Assembly (NCBI GenBank): GCA_037447655.1
Contig: JBBHKE010002073.1
Location: forward strand, 305,943 to 369,942
DNA length: 64,000 nucleotides
Source of the DNA: Zygnema cylindricum
Taxonomy: Eukaryota > Streptophyta > Zygnematophyceae > Zygnematales > Zygnemataceae
Reading direction: 5' to 3'
In this document: positions 33,801 through 45,466 of the stretch, piece after piece
How positions within the stretch are numbered: the stretch's first letter is position 1
How the letters are laid out: every line of letters starts with the position of its first letter
The notes under the pieces: model-generated
Told to the model about the DNA's origin: nothing
Seen by the model: the letters and a program-made list of their open reading frames with translations, nothing else
The model's database searches: none
Translations under genes and position numbers: made by a program

Positions 33801-36800
33801 TTATTGGGAAGCTAAGAGGCGAATCAGTAACATTGTAGAATCAGAACATTCTCGATATCTTTCACTCCTCTGATTCGTCAGATTCACTGATAGGGTAATT
33901 ATATTGAAGAAATCTGCCTTAATGTCGAGGGTGAATCGGACAGTTTTAGGGTAACTACATGTAAATTTACTCCAGAAAACGTTAGGAATTGTACGAATTA
34001 CCTTCAAATTTGTTTCTTCTTCACTGACATTCTCTCTTACCACAATGTTTTTAACCACTCGGTCTAGCTTTTCCGAACTGGTAAATATGTTTCACAAATC
34101 GACAGCTTTTTCGGAGTTGTAGAATTCATCAGATGCAAGTTAAGTAATAGTGGTCAACTTTCCGTGTTGAGAGTTTAAACAAAACTTAACATAATGCAGT
34201 AGTTAGTATGAAGACGAGGCACAATGACCTTATGGGTATTTAATGCCTCTGTCAAAAGCCCTGACAGTACATTAAAATGGTTTCTGAACCTTTCCAATCA
34301 CGCTCGGTTAATGTTAAAATGCTGTTTCCTTTCTGTTACATTTTGTTTTTTTATTTGGCCTAACCTTCGATCGCATTGTTAAAAACTGTTTTTGTGAGAC
34401 TGATTATGATGGACAGTTTGGTGTACCACTCATCTCTCATCTTCTTCCTTGGTCTTCTTTATTCAGTCTTGGGAAACAGAACCGGGCTCTGGTCATGCTC
34501 GTCCTAACAGTACCGCGAATCACTATTAGTTTCAACGATTTTTTCACCACTTAAAACATCTTTCCCCCGTGCACACTTGTCGGATTATTAATCCGATGGT
34601 TGCAAGGGAAAGTTAAGGATCTTACCTTCATGTTTCCGGTCTCCAAACGGAAGTTGGACACATGTGCAAGGAGAGAAGTTGATTAAAGTGGCAAAAAAAA
34701 AGTCAACGCTTATAGCGATTCACGTTGCTTGTACATTCCTGTTTCCACTCTAATCAAACTCCATCCAGTGCCATGTAGACCCCGGGTTCTGTTTCCCTGT
34801 TCTTGTTTTCATCCTCGGTGTTTTGGACGTGTTTTTGATTTCAGTGGTCTCGAGCCCTTCACTTCCCATCGGCCCACAAGAGAGCAATTTTATGTATCGC
34901 CACCTGTCTCTTACCCTCTCATTGTGGGATTGCGGCAGTTTGTTCGGCTGACAACACCGTCAGTTTGTGGAAGATAAAGGTGCCATCTTCTTCAGAAGGT
35001 ACAAAGCATTACCGTACATTTTAGGAAAGGGTGGCGTTTAATATCATTCGTTATTTATCATTCATTATTTATCACATTTTAGGAAAGAGTGGTGTTTAAT
35101 ATCATTCCATTTTATCCATCATTACTTATCATTCATTATTTATCACATTTTAGGAAAGAGTGGCGTTTAGTAGGAAGTTGCATAAGAACATGCTTCGTAT
35201 CTGTTATCATTCATTGTTTATTACATTGTAGGAAAGATTGACAACTGGTTCGTTATTTTTTGCATAAAGAAGGTAAAGATGCAATCTTTTTTAGAAGGTA
35301 CAAAGCATTATCTTTACATTTTAGGAAAGAATGGCATTTGCTATCATTCAACATTAATCATTCATTGTTTATTATGTTTTAGGACAAAGTGACATTTATT
35401 ATCCTCCATTATGTATCATTCTTGGTTTGTTACCGTCATAAAGCAAGTTTTTTATATTCAAGAAACCAAAGCAGTTATATATGTGGGTCCTCGGGGCACC
35501 CACTCATATTTTTCGAGAAGAAAACACCTCTTATATATTTCAAATTTCACATCCACCTCGATGGCAAAAAAAATGAGACCAAATGGGAGAGAAGAACAAT
35601 AGTGCAGTAGAAAGGTTTTCGATTTTACGGTAATGAAACACATTTTAGAACTATCAAATGTTGGGATTAAACTCCTTAAGTTCTTTTTGTAAATCTTTTT
35701 CTCTTGTGTTGTTTTTATCTGAAGGCAAGAGCTATCCAGGAGTACCAGATAAATAAGTTATTTAGTACTTAATTTTATTAAACTGAAAGCAGTCCATTGT
35801 CCCTTTCATCCCTCACTTTATTGATACTCTCTCCCTCGCTCTTCCTTCCGCAGGTCCTCCCTCCCCCTCTCTCCTCTAACTTCGTCCCCTTTCTCTTTCT
35901 GCGCTCTCTCTTCCCCTTCTTCTCTTTCCCTTCCCTTGTCTGCACCATTCTCGTCCCCTCTCACCACTCCCCACTCCCGTCTTTCCCCCACCTACCCACC
36001 TTCCTCCCTTCTTCCCTCCCTCCCTCCCTCCCTCCCTCCCTCCCTCTTTCCCTTCCTCCCTCCCTCCTCCTCTCTCTCCCTCCTCCCTACCTCTCTCCCT
36101 CTGTTCCCACTCCATATCCTCATATGGTTGACAGACGTTATCCTTTACATCTAATCCTATCTCTATCCCTGTCTTCATTCTAATACGAAATCTTATTCCC
36201 ATATACGAAATCCCATATTATTCTTCGTTCCGATCTCAACTGCAATCCTTACCCACCCCCCACCCTGCCCTTCCCTCCTCCTCCCACTTCTCTTCCCATT
36301 CCTCCCCCTCCTCCCTCCTTTCCTCCTCCTTCTCCTCCTCCTCCTTACTCACTGTTTAATCCCAATCTTGAAAACCACAGTCTCTCACTGTTTCTCTGAC
36401 TCGAGAAAAGAAAAACTGATGGAGGTAAGGAGGGGGGTGGAGGGAGGGCCCTCCAGGGCAGTATTCAATGGCCCTCCAGCAAACTATACCGGTGGGGGTC
36501 TACTGTATGCAGGCAGCTTCCCTCTCCGCCTTAGGGAGGTGGGAGGACAGTAGCCATGGTGGAGAGAGCCATGGCCCCTCTCCCTCCACTCCTCTTGTTT
36601 TGGCTCTTGGAGGACTCGACAACCTTGTTCATCTCTATACCGCTACTTCTCCTTCTCGTGAGGTCAGCTACTACAAAAATCTCTCACCCTCTCCCTCTCT
36701 CACTCACCCTCTCCCTCTCTCTCTTCCCCTACCTCTTCCTCTCCCTCGCCCTCGCCCTCAGCCTCTCCCTCTCCCTCTCCCTCTCTCCCCCATGGACCCT

Positions 36801-39800
36801 CTAACCTCATTCTTTTTAGAAGAAAGTTGTCGTGTCACAGCATTTCTATTGGGATCTAATCTTGCCAGTTATGAGAGTGAGATGCGTTTGATAGGCTCTC
36901 TCTCTCTCGCTCACACTCTCTCCCACGCTCCCTGACACAGCATTCTTCTTCTTTCTCATGCATTCTTTTTTTCACATTCTTTTTTCTCCTTCTGTCCCCG
37001 TCTTTTTTCCTTCATTTTCCTCTTCTTCCTTCACTCTTTCTCTGTCTATTTTTGTTCACTATCTCCTCGGTATCTGTGATTATATGTGTAATTAACTGTG
37101 ATGGTACTTGTAATGTCAAGTTATAATATTGGAGTCCTTTCTTCATTTTTTTACTAAAGTTTTTCTCGATATGTGAAATGGATGTATGTACTATATACAG
37201 TGAATGTAATGAGATTTGTGATGTCCCTTTCCTTACTTTTGTTGTTCCCTCTTCTCCGTTTCCTCTCTCCCTCTCTGTCTCTCATTCAAAATGATAATTT
37301 AAAAAAAAAAACTTCATATTTTGAGCGTGCCAAAACTAAATTTGAAGGAATTTTCGTCCTTTAAAGGAAAAGAACAAATAAATCTATAAATAATGGAAGT
37401 TTCCATGTAAAAATAAAATTTCCTGAAAAAAACCAAATGAAAATAAAACTTAACCCATAAAGTATAAATTCCTAATAATAATTTCCGATGTGACAAGTCA
37501 CCGAACCCGTCATATTTACGGTTTTCTAAAAAAATTAAATAAAACTATAGCTTAACCTGTGAACTAAAACTCCTGAAAATAACTTCCCATGTTGTAATAC
37601 ATGGAACTTCTTATTTATAAATTCTTAGAAAAAGTAAATAAAACTGTTAACCCAATTATACACGAAAAAATCCTAAGAATAACTTTCTGTATAATTAATA
37701 TATGGAACTCTCCGATGGTCTCAATTAGGAAAAAAAGTGGGATTTTTGAATGCAGTTTGTCAAGGCATGTGTTCTGAGAGGCCACCAAGACTGGATTCGA
37801 TCCCTCGATTTTTCTGCAGTTTCCTTTTCTTCCCGTGGAAAAATCAACACCGATAATATACAGGAAACTACAGACCAGTCTTTGTTAGAAACAACGGTTT
37901 TTCTTGCATCGGCCTCGCAAGACCGCAACATTCGAATTTGGAAAATTCATCTTTCAGGCAATAATAATCGGGCAGGTATAGAAAATTCCGATTTGCACTC
38001 GAAGCTCGGTTTATACTCCAAAGGGGCGAAATTTCAAATAAAAAATCAGATGTGGCAAACTTCTTTAGAATCATTACTCGTAGGACACGAGGATTGGGTT
38101 CTTTCAGTACGATGGCGTCCTCCTTTTAAAAAAACACGAATGAAAAAGTCTCTTCTTGTCCAACCGATGTCCCTTCTCTCTTCCTCCATGGATCGCACTA
38201 TGATGATATGGCGTCCCGAGAAATCCGGGCTCTGGTTAAATGAGGTGAGTGTGGGAGAGTTAGTCCACACTTCTTTAGGATTTTATGGAGGTTTATGGGG
38301 ACCGGAGGGTGACGCAATAGTCGCCCATGGCTATGGAGGCTCTCTTCACATGTGGCGTCACGTATTTGATGAAGGAGAGGTGAGAGAGGGAGAAGGAAGA
38401 GTGAAACGAGAAGCAACAATCAATGATGGTTCGGCCCAAGCAGAGAACGGAGAGGAGGAGGAGGAGGAGGAGGAGGAGGTGGTAGCAAACGGGGCCATGT
38501 GGGGAGGAGAGAGAGAGGGGGAATTAAGGGGAGATTGGAGACCACAGACGGTTCCTTCTGGCCACTTTGGGCCAGTGATAGACATGGATTGGGACAAGAC
38601 AGGACATTTTCTTCTAACTGCGAGTCACGACCAGGTGGGAGAAATCAAACCCGTTTATACCATTTATTCCTGTTCCAATTTGTACCAATATACCAATGTG
38701 TCTTTGGTACAGATTTGTTTACGCGATGCTGCCTGTCCTCTCTCTCTCCCTCTCTCTCTCTCTCCCACTAGTTTCCTCTTGTTCCCAATCTTCCTTCTTT
38801 CTTCTCTCTCTCTCCCTCTCTCAGCCTCTCCCTCTCCCTCTCCCTCTCCTCACTTGTTTCTCTCTCTCTCTGTCCTCTCTCTCTCTCACCCTGTCTATCA
38901 TTCCTGTCTTTATCTCTATGTGTTTACCAATTTGTAACCAAAGAGTTTGTTGTACAGATTTGTGTTTGCCATCCTGTCCGTTTTGGTGAAACAAGAAAGA
39001 TAGACAGGGTGGGAGAGAGAGAAAGATAGATAGCTAAGGGAGAAGGAGGGTCGGGGACAAGAGGAAACTAAAGTCGGAGAGAGGAGAGAGAAAAGAAGAG
39101 AGAAAGGGTGAGAGAACTGGCAAGAGAAAGGATGGGAGAGAGGGTGAGAGTGGCGAGAGGGTGGAAGTGAATAAAGTATGAGTCACTTACTTCTAAAAGT
39201 TTACTTCTAAGAGTTTCCCATTCATTTTTGTGTGTCTCCATGTAGACTGTCCGTATTGTGGCAAGTTGGGACCGGAAGGGAGGAGAAAGAGAGTGGCATG
39301 AAATCGCTCGACCTCAAGTTCACGGCCATGATTTGACATGTTTGACTTTTCTCCGAGGTAGTGGGCCCCACAGATACGTCAGTGGGGCAGAAGAAAAAGT
39401 GGCTCGAGTTTTTGTTTCTCCCTCAACTTTTCTCTCCACACTGCGGTACACGTGGCAAGGGGAATTGGCGACAGCTGGCGTGTCGATGACAGCTGGCACA
39501 TCGGAGGAGGTTCTCGGGGCGAATATGTCGGCACTCGGACTCTCCCAGAAGCCAATTTATGCCACAGGCGAGTTGGGGAGGGAGGGGAAGAGAGAGGGAG
39601 AGGGAGAGACAGAGAAGGAGAAAGAGAGGGTGGGTGGAGTGGGGAAAGGGTGGGTGAGAGGGGTACGCTGGAGAGTGAGGGTTGGCGGAGTGGGGAGAGA
39701 GGGAGAGAGAGGGTGGGCAGAAGCGGGTGAGTGGGAAGAAAGGGAGAACGAGAGGCTTTGACTGTCTCAAAAGCCAGTTTATGCCACAGGCTGAGGTAAG

Positions 39801-42800
39801 ATATTGGGGAGAGTGGGAGGAGGAGAGGGGAAATTGAGAGGGAGGTGAGTGGGAAAGCTTGGACTTAGTCGGGAAGGCAGGAGAGTGGAAGAGTGGAATA
39901 GCGGAAGAAGGAGAGAGAGATGATCCAAGAGGGAAATAGAGAGAAAGAAAGAGGGGACGACCTACAGAGAGTGATTGGAAGACGGGAAGTGGGGCGACAG
40001 AGAAGGAGAGGAGTGGTGGGCTCATCGTCCCTTTCTTTTTTCTTTCGTTCTTTCTTTCTTTCTTTCTGCAGGTGGTGCTGAGGAAACTTTTACCACGGAA
40101 CCTTTAACGGAGAGCATGGATCCAATTCCAGAAGCTGTTCCCAAGGTTGTTTCAGAGCCTCCTTTAGAAGAGCATCTGGCTCAGAACACTCTATGGCCGG
40201 AAACTCACAAACTGTATGGACATGGAAACGAGCTCTGGTGTATGGCGGGAGACAGAGGAGGTCGATTTCTGGCAACGGCAAGCAAGGTATGTGCGTTCTT
40301 GACTTTCTTGACTCTCTCAACTTTCTCGACTTTCTCGACTTTCTCTACTTTCTTGAATTTCTTGACTTTCTTGACTTTCTTGACGTTGTATTTTTATGGC
40401 CTCTGAGATTGTATTTTTAGGGAGAGAGTGTTCTTTGTGTAGTAAGCTTTCAGTTTTTCTTGCCGATATGGGAACTTTTAATGTAAGTTAGCGTAATAAA
40501 ATTTTCAACCGTAATCGAATGCTAAAGATTGTCCTTCCTGGCGTGTTGTGTCAGGTACATTGTCTTATTCACGCGATACATGTAGGTTGTGAAGGTAGAT
40601 TTATCGAGGTTCTCTCTCCTCCCTGCCCCTCTCTCTCTCTCCCCTCTCTCATCCTCTCTCTCTCTCGCTCTACCTCCTATCTCTTTCTCTCTCTCTCTTT
40701 GTGTGTCTCCAGGCCCAATCGCCAGCTGTTGCTGCTGTCTGGCTTTGGGACACTGCCAGCTGGCGTCCTCTGGGACAGCTGGCATCCCACAATTTGACGG
40801 TCACCCAGATGGAGTTTTCCCACGATGACGAATTTTTGCTGACAGTGTCCAGAGACCGACACCTGGCTCTCTGGGAGAGGAGGGCGGTTGCCACAGAGGG
40901 ACACGTGGTGAATTATGGTGATTGTTTCTTGATATTAAGAAGGCTATATTGTTGATATTTCGTTGACTTGTCGCTGTTTTTTTTTTTTCTGTTTTGTGAG
41001 AATCATATTTCGTTCGTTTTGTAAAATGAGGGAAAAACAGTATAGGGAAGGGTTTGACAGGACTCACCTATACTTATCATTTTAAATGGTTGAATAATAA
41101 AACAAAATGGATACTGGACAATTTGGTAACCTGAGTGTTTTAAATTTTCACTGTCTTTAGGATTGACTATATGAAAGTCACTCTATTCATAATAATAAGG
41201 AAAGGAGAGAGGGAGTGGCGAAAGGAGAAAGGAAAACGGGAAACATTGAGAGACGGAGATGGAGACAGAGCTGGAGGGGCAGAGGGGGAGGGAGAGAGGG
41301 ATGGAGATGGGACAGGGATAGAGATGGTGCCGGCGCCAGAATCGGAGAGGGAGAGGGAGAGGGAGAGAGGGAGGGAGAGAAAAACAAAAGTTTTAAATCC
41401 TAATGAGAGAAAGGGCCTGAGATTGGTGCCAGGTCAGCAAGCTCCCTATGAGTTGGCAGTGAGAGTGGAGGCCCACAAACGAATAGTATGGACTGCCAGC
41501 TGGGCGCCAGCTGGTGGATTTTTTGCCACAGGATCTCGAGATAAATTGGTGAGGTTCAGTCTCTTGGTTTGAGCTCCCTTTATCACTCTCTCTCTCTCTC
41601 TCCTACCACTCTCTCCGACTTACTCCGACCACCTCATGCATACATCTCTCCTACCCCTCTCCTCTCGGACCACTTTGGTTTGTCTTCTCTCTCTCCTCCT
41701 CCCTCTCTCTTTCACTCCTTTCCTCTCTCTCTCGCTCTCCCTCTGCCTCTCTTCCTAGGTTCCTACTGCTCTTTTTTTCCTGTCCTACTTTGTTCCCTCT
41801 TTCCCTCTCTCACGCTCTCTGCCTCCATTCTTTCGTCCTTCCCCTGTGTTACACCCTCCTTCCTCTCTTCATCTCCTTCACTCTCTCCTCCCTCTCTCCT
41901 CCCTCTCTCTTTTCTGTCTCTTGTCTCCTCTCTCCTCTCTCTCCTCTCTCTCCTCTCTCTCCTCTCTCTTCCTCCTCCCTCTCTCTCTTCCTTCTCTCTC
42001 GCCTCCCTCTGGCTGTCCTGACCTCTCCCTCGTAGCCTGCTCGTTATCACTGGATCTTGAGTTGAGGAATGAGGTCCCTTCTCCCTCTGGCTGTCCTGAC
42101 CTCTCCCTCGTAGCCTGCTCGTTATCACTGGATCTTGAGTTGAGGAATGAGGTCCCTTTCAAAATTGTTCGCACATTTGTCATCAATTTTTCGATTTCAA
42201 AATTGTTTATATTGACTATTGGTTTACTTATAAGAATTCCATCTCTGCTGAAATCAAATTCCATTCATAGCGTAGTTAGTGTGGATTCGTTTTTTTTCAT
42301 ACGGTTCACGTTGTTCCGATGTGGATAAATAAAAAGGTGGAGAGAGAAGTTATATGGTGATCTGTCGTCAACCAAAGTTCCTTTAGGAATTATGAACCAC
42401 TCTCGCTTATCTTTAATAGTGTGGACTCACCATTAGTTTGGCCGAAGAACTCGTTTCACTTCTATTATTATGTGTATGCGTCAACAAATGGATACCTAAA
42501 AGAAGACTGTTCCAGACAAAATACTGTGAAATGTATGCCTCCATAGCAAGTAGATTTTGTGTTATGAGTGGTTTACACTGGTTATGATCACCTTTTTTAG
42601 TTTTAATCAGTTAACACAATACAGTAAATTATCAGTTAAATTATCAAGTTTGTCAACAATCCATTGACATGCATTTCCGTGCATAATGTCCTCACTCCCA
42701 TCTAGTTCACATAGAAAATATTTGGTGCAAGTTTTTGTGCGAAATTTAGTCAATGGTTCATATAAAAAAAGGTATCAATCGACCCGTCTCGATCATAAGT

Positions 42801-44306
42801 TTTCGTTTGGACTACAATACCAGAATGGTTAAATAGCAAACAGGTCTTTAAAATAACAGTGAAAGCTATTGATTTTTCGTGGCGTCAAGGGATTGGCTAC
42901 TGTACTTATTTTGGAGTCCTCAAACTGACCGTAGGATTTTATACTAAGAATAGCGTGTTAACTTACAACTAACAATACTGTGCAAAGAATGACTTCATAG
43001 GAATGCATATTGTTTTATGTTTGTTGCGTGCACCAAAAGGTGGTATCACGTGTAAATTACAATGTAAGATAAATTTTCATTTTTTTTTCTGTACTGCTGT
43101 ACTGCTGGTGCAAAAATACTGATTTTGTTAAGAGATCTCTAAGAGTCCACAGATATATGATGAGTAGTGTGGCGAAGGAATACTGTTGATAGTATGACAA
43201 ATGTCGATGACCCACCAATCACCAGCAATATACTGAGGCTTGTTAATATCAGTCATTATTAGAACCAATGTTGATCCACTTTCATCTTCGTATAATTCTC
43301 CCTATTCAGATCCATTCTTTACAAACCCGTTTCTCGATCGAATTTATCCAATTCACATCCAACCAACTCTCCAGTTGACAAACTTAGTCATAGTAAGTGT
43401 CGAACACTCCGACAGTGTTAAACTCATGTCGAGTGACTATTTTGTTTTCCATTTTATTTATCCTTTTTCTTGTTCTTTTCTTAACAGGTAAAAGTATGGA
43501 AGGTTGACCGAGATAGCCGTGGGGAGGTAAACATCCGAGCCGTCGCGACGCTGAAATGTCACAGCAGTGTGACAGCTGTCGCATGGGCGCCCAATCAGCT
43601 TTCGCCAGACATTCATATTTTGGCGGTTGGGATGGAGGACGGTTCAACAGAACTGTGGCATGGAACGGTGGTGACGAAGACAGGTTCCGTAACGGCAGCA
43701 CAGGAGCATGGAATAGGAGAGGGAGAGGGAAGAGGGGACGAGGGGAAAGACGGGAAAGACGAAGAGTTTATGTTGGGAGTGAACTCAAATTTGCATAAAA
43801 ATTCCGAGGAAACGAAGGGGGGTAGTTTTGCGAATTCCGGAGGAGAGGGAGAGGGAGAGGGAGAGGGAGAGAGGCAAGAAAGCCGAAAGTTGAGGGAGGA
43901 GGAGGAGAGAAGAGGGAGAACGAAAGGGAAGGATGGGAAAGACGGGCATGAGAAAGGAGGTAAGGAGAGTGAAGAAGAATATTCTATTGAAATGAAAAAA
44001 CTGACTGTTTTTGATCCCTTTATTTGCCACGTGGCGGCTGTTCATAGGCTGCGATGGAGAGACGGTCCTCCTCTTGAAATGGAAGATAAGGATGAGGTTT
44101 TTGTGAGGGGGGAGGGGGAAGAGAAAGGGGAGCGAGGGGAGAGAGGGGAGAGGGAGGAGAATCTCGTAGATAATATGGTGAAACTGAATAACGGGACGGA
44201 ATGTTCCGATAGGAGGTCCCGAGGTTCGAAATCAGTATTATACCAATTGGCCTCTTGTGGCGCGGATCATTCCGTGCGTTTGTTCAATGTCCGGTTGAGA
44301 AAATAA
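30834..44306 (+). CDS. ELP2: Elongator complex protein 2 (WD40 scaffold), about 11 exons
   Basis: Proposed exons: 30834-31001, 32576-32663, 33599-33684, 34845-34979, 36462-36662, 37756-38634, 39246-39726, 40072-40286, 40713-40907, about 41210-41548, 43488-44306. All junctions have GT-AG ends and keep frame; the exon 5 and exon 10 starts are least certain. The order of conserved segments matches plant ELP2: [12 protein letters not shown] at the N terminus, [115 protein letters not shown] and a final [15 protein letters not shown]2 forms the double beta-propeller of the Elongator core (Elp1-Elp2-Elp3) that modifies wobble uridines of tRNAs. The product would be about 1200 residues against roughly 830 in land plants, because of Glu/Gly/Arg-rich insertions in exons 6, 7, 10 and 11. 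A second in-frame ATG at 30873 is nearer the start of the conserved domain. Confidence 0.9.
31545..31945. repeat. ELP2 intron 1 minisatellite (ATGGCATTGTACATCACATA)n
   Basis: About 400 bp of irregular tandem units of roughly 18-24 bp around 'atggcattgtacatcacata'. It lies in intron 1 (31002-32575). Confidence 0.88.
31995..32510. repeat. ELP2 intron 1: duplicated pyrimidine block and TTTTTGGAAAG repeats
   Basis: Two similar blocks (about 32005-32215 and 32216-32400) each run from 'gccaaat(t/a)cacattt' through CT-rich sequence to 'ttaccttagcttt'. They are followed by tandem 'gtttttggaaag' units (about 32385-32500). Confidence 0.75.
32680..32790. repeat. (TTTTTTTTCTGGTC)n just after the ELP2 exon 2 donor
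   Basis: Tandem T-rich 13-14-bp units ending CTGG(C/T), starting about 15 bp downstream of the 5' splice site at 32664. U/T-rich intron starts are known to favour U1/TIA1-type recognition in plants; a role here is conjecture. Confidence 0.85.
32975..33185. mobile_element. degenerate MITE in ELP2 intron 2
   Basis: Starts tacaccggaatcgtaatta and ends caacaattcacgttgta, a degenerate inverted pair of the family terminal motif. Length 211 bp, TA at both ends. Confidence 0.65.
33433..33503 (-). ncRNA. tRNA-like sequence / tRNA-derived SINE head in ELP2 intron 2
   Basis: The minus strand shows an A-box-like GGCGGCGCAGTGGTT (about 33485-33499) and a B-box-like GGTTCAAATCC (about 33443-33453) at tRNA spacing. 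It closely resembles the tRNA-like blocks in the LTRs near 9423-9490, 9705-9780, 14538-14610 and 14828-14900. It is probably a SINE head or pseudo-tRNA rather than a working tRNA. Confidence 0.6.
34511..34733. mobile_element. MITE in ELP2 intron 3
   Basis: Starts taccgcgaatcactattag and ends tagcgattcacgttgcttgta. Its interior ('cacttaaaacatcttt', 'cacttgtcggatt', 'cacatgtgcaaggag') matches the MITE at 49275-49499, so both belong to one subfamily. Confidence 0.75.
35010..35400. repeat. ELP2 intron 4 tandem repeats (ATCATTCATTATTTATCACATTTTAGGAAAG)
   Basis: Four to five imperfect units containing 'acattttaggaaag' and 'gtggcgtttaatatcatt', spaced irregularly by about 60-120 bp, within the intron between exons 4 and 5. 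Confidence 0.7.
36002..36100. repeat. (CCCT)n tract in ELP2 intron 4
   Basis: A CCCT/CCTC microsatellite inside a longer pyrimidine-rich segment (35800-36120). Confidence 0.9.
39541..39795 (+). repeat. degenerate duplication of the ELP2 exon 7 tail
   Basis: The coding block 'cagaagccaatttatgccac' (from 39547) recurs as 'caaaagccagtttatgccac' (from 39767), period about 220 bp, with purine-rich sequence between. The second copy ends at a strong donor (ctgag/gtaaga at 39796), but a stop at 39759-39761 closes the frame before it. The donor at 39727 (gtgagt) keeps the frame. Confidence 0.75.
42003..42158. repeat. 78-bp tandem duplication in ELP2 intron 10
   Basis: Two identical-looking adjacent copies, starting at 42003 and 42081 with 'ctccctctggctgtcctgac', follow a CT-rich tract (41575-42000). 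Confidence 0.92.
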
Positions 44307-44961
44307 ATAATAATAATAATAATGAAAAAGGAAAAAAAAAGTTTCGCAAATAACGCCCATTTGAATGCTCCAAATGGAAAACAAAAAAAGGAGAGAGAAC
44401 TCGATGTAAAAAATGGCGGTGGGGGTGGGGGGAGGGGAGGGTCAATGTGAAGTCATCTGTTCAACGTTCGTTTGATGAAATAAAAAAAAAAGTGTCGTTA
44501 ATAATGACCATTTGAATGCCCTAAACGGGGAAAAAAAAATAAAAAAAAAGAGAAAAAAAAAATCCCATCTAAAAAAGAGGGGAGGGGGAGTGGGGGGCGG
44601 GGGGAAGTGTCAAATGTGGACTTGTTAAGAAAAGTTTTTTTGTTTTTGTGCTTTTTTTTTGTTCCTTCTAATGACCTATTGCTAATGACTATTTGTAATG
44701 ACTATTTCTGATATACAACCAAATACGGGAGAGTTTAACAAATCCACAGGAAATTGAAGAGCCGAACCATGCTTACTATAACTGTTTATTTCTACAACTT
44801 TTTTTTTTAATTTATCGCTATTTATTTGTTATGGATGTGTTTTGATACACTAACAAATGACCACACTATTTGTTGTATAAAGTGTGGGGGTTAACAGGAC
44901 TCCACATGAAGGCCATGAGAAAGAAAGAGAAAAAGAAATAATGCAGAAAACAAAATGTCGC
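44307..44961. other. ELP2 3' flank with a degenerate duplicate of the gene's end
   Basis: An AATAAA-like signal overlaps the stop region (44301-44312). The block from the last codons to 'catttgaatgctccaaatgg' (44282-44380) recurs about 180 bp later as 'gttcaacgttcgtttgatga...catttgaatgccctaaacgg' (44459-44528). Poly-A runs and G-rich runs follow (to 44615). No other gene is seen. Confidence 0.65.
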
Positions 44962-45466
44962 TACACCGCGAATCGTAATTAGAGTAATGAAAAAATTAGA
45001 GTACAAAAACTAAAAAAAAAAAATAGAGTAATGAACGCTAATTTATGTGATAGAGCTGTTTCAACTATGAAGTTTACTCTAATTTATTTAAGTACTCTAA
45101 TTTGGCACGCTTATATCCTCCACTGTAAATAAGGTATTCGTACAGAATTTGGCAAAACGTACATTTTATAGTCACTATGACGTTTGCACTACGCGGTTTG
45201 TTAAAACGCAGTTACATGATAACGGCCTGTATTAAATCATTATTTGTACTTTTTTACTTAATAAAGTACAATTTTGCACGGTCGGAGGTCGTCCGTATTC
45301 CATACTATTTAAAACAAACCTATATTAGAATTATAAACACTAATTAAACTTTACCTCAAATAGAATAATGAAAAAATTAGAATCATTTACTCTATTTCAT
45401 GTGATAGAGTTGAGATTTCAAGCGACCGAATTAGAGTAATTTACTCTAATTACAATTCGCGGTGTA
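44962..45466. mobile_element. MITE, 505 bp, downstream of ELP2
   Basis: Starts tacaccgcgaatcgtaatta and ends taattacaattcgcggtgta, inverted complements with one mismatch, TA at each outer edge. The interior repeats 'attagagtaat' several times. Confidence 0.88.

Noticed and set aside
36381-36425. Extra ELP2 exon (accacag ... ggag/gtaagg)
   Set aside because: Good-looking splice ends, but the only open frame does not fit the phase of exons 4 and 5, and the conserved protein is continuous without it.
41161-41209. ELP2 exon 10 starting at the strong ctgtctttag acceptor
   Set aside because: Only one frame is open and it needs a phase-2 donor in exon 9, which I could not find. A start near 41210 or even 41438 fits the phase; unresolved without transcripts.
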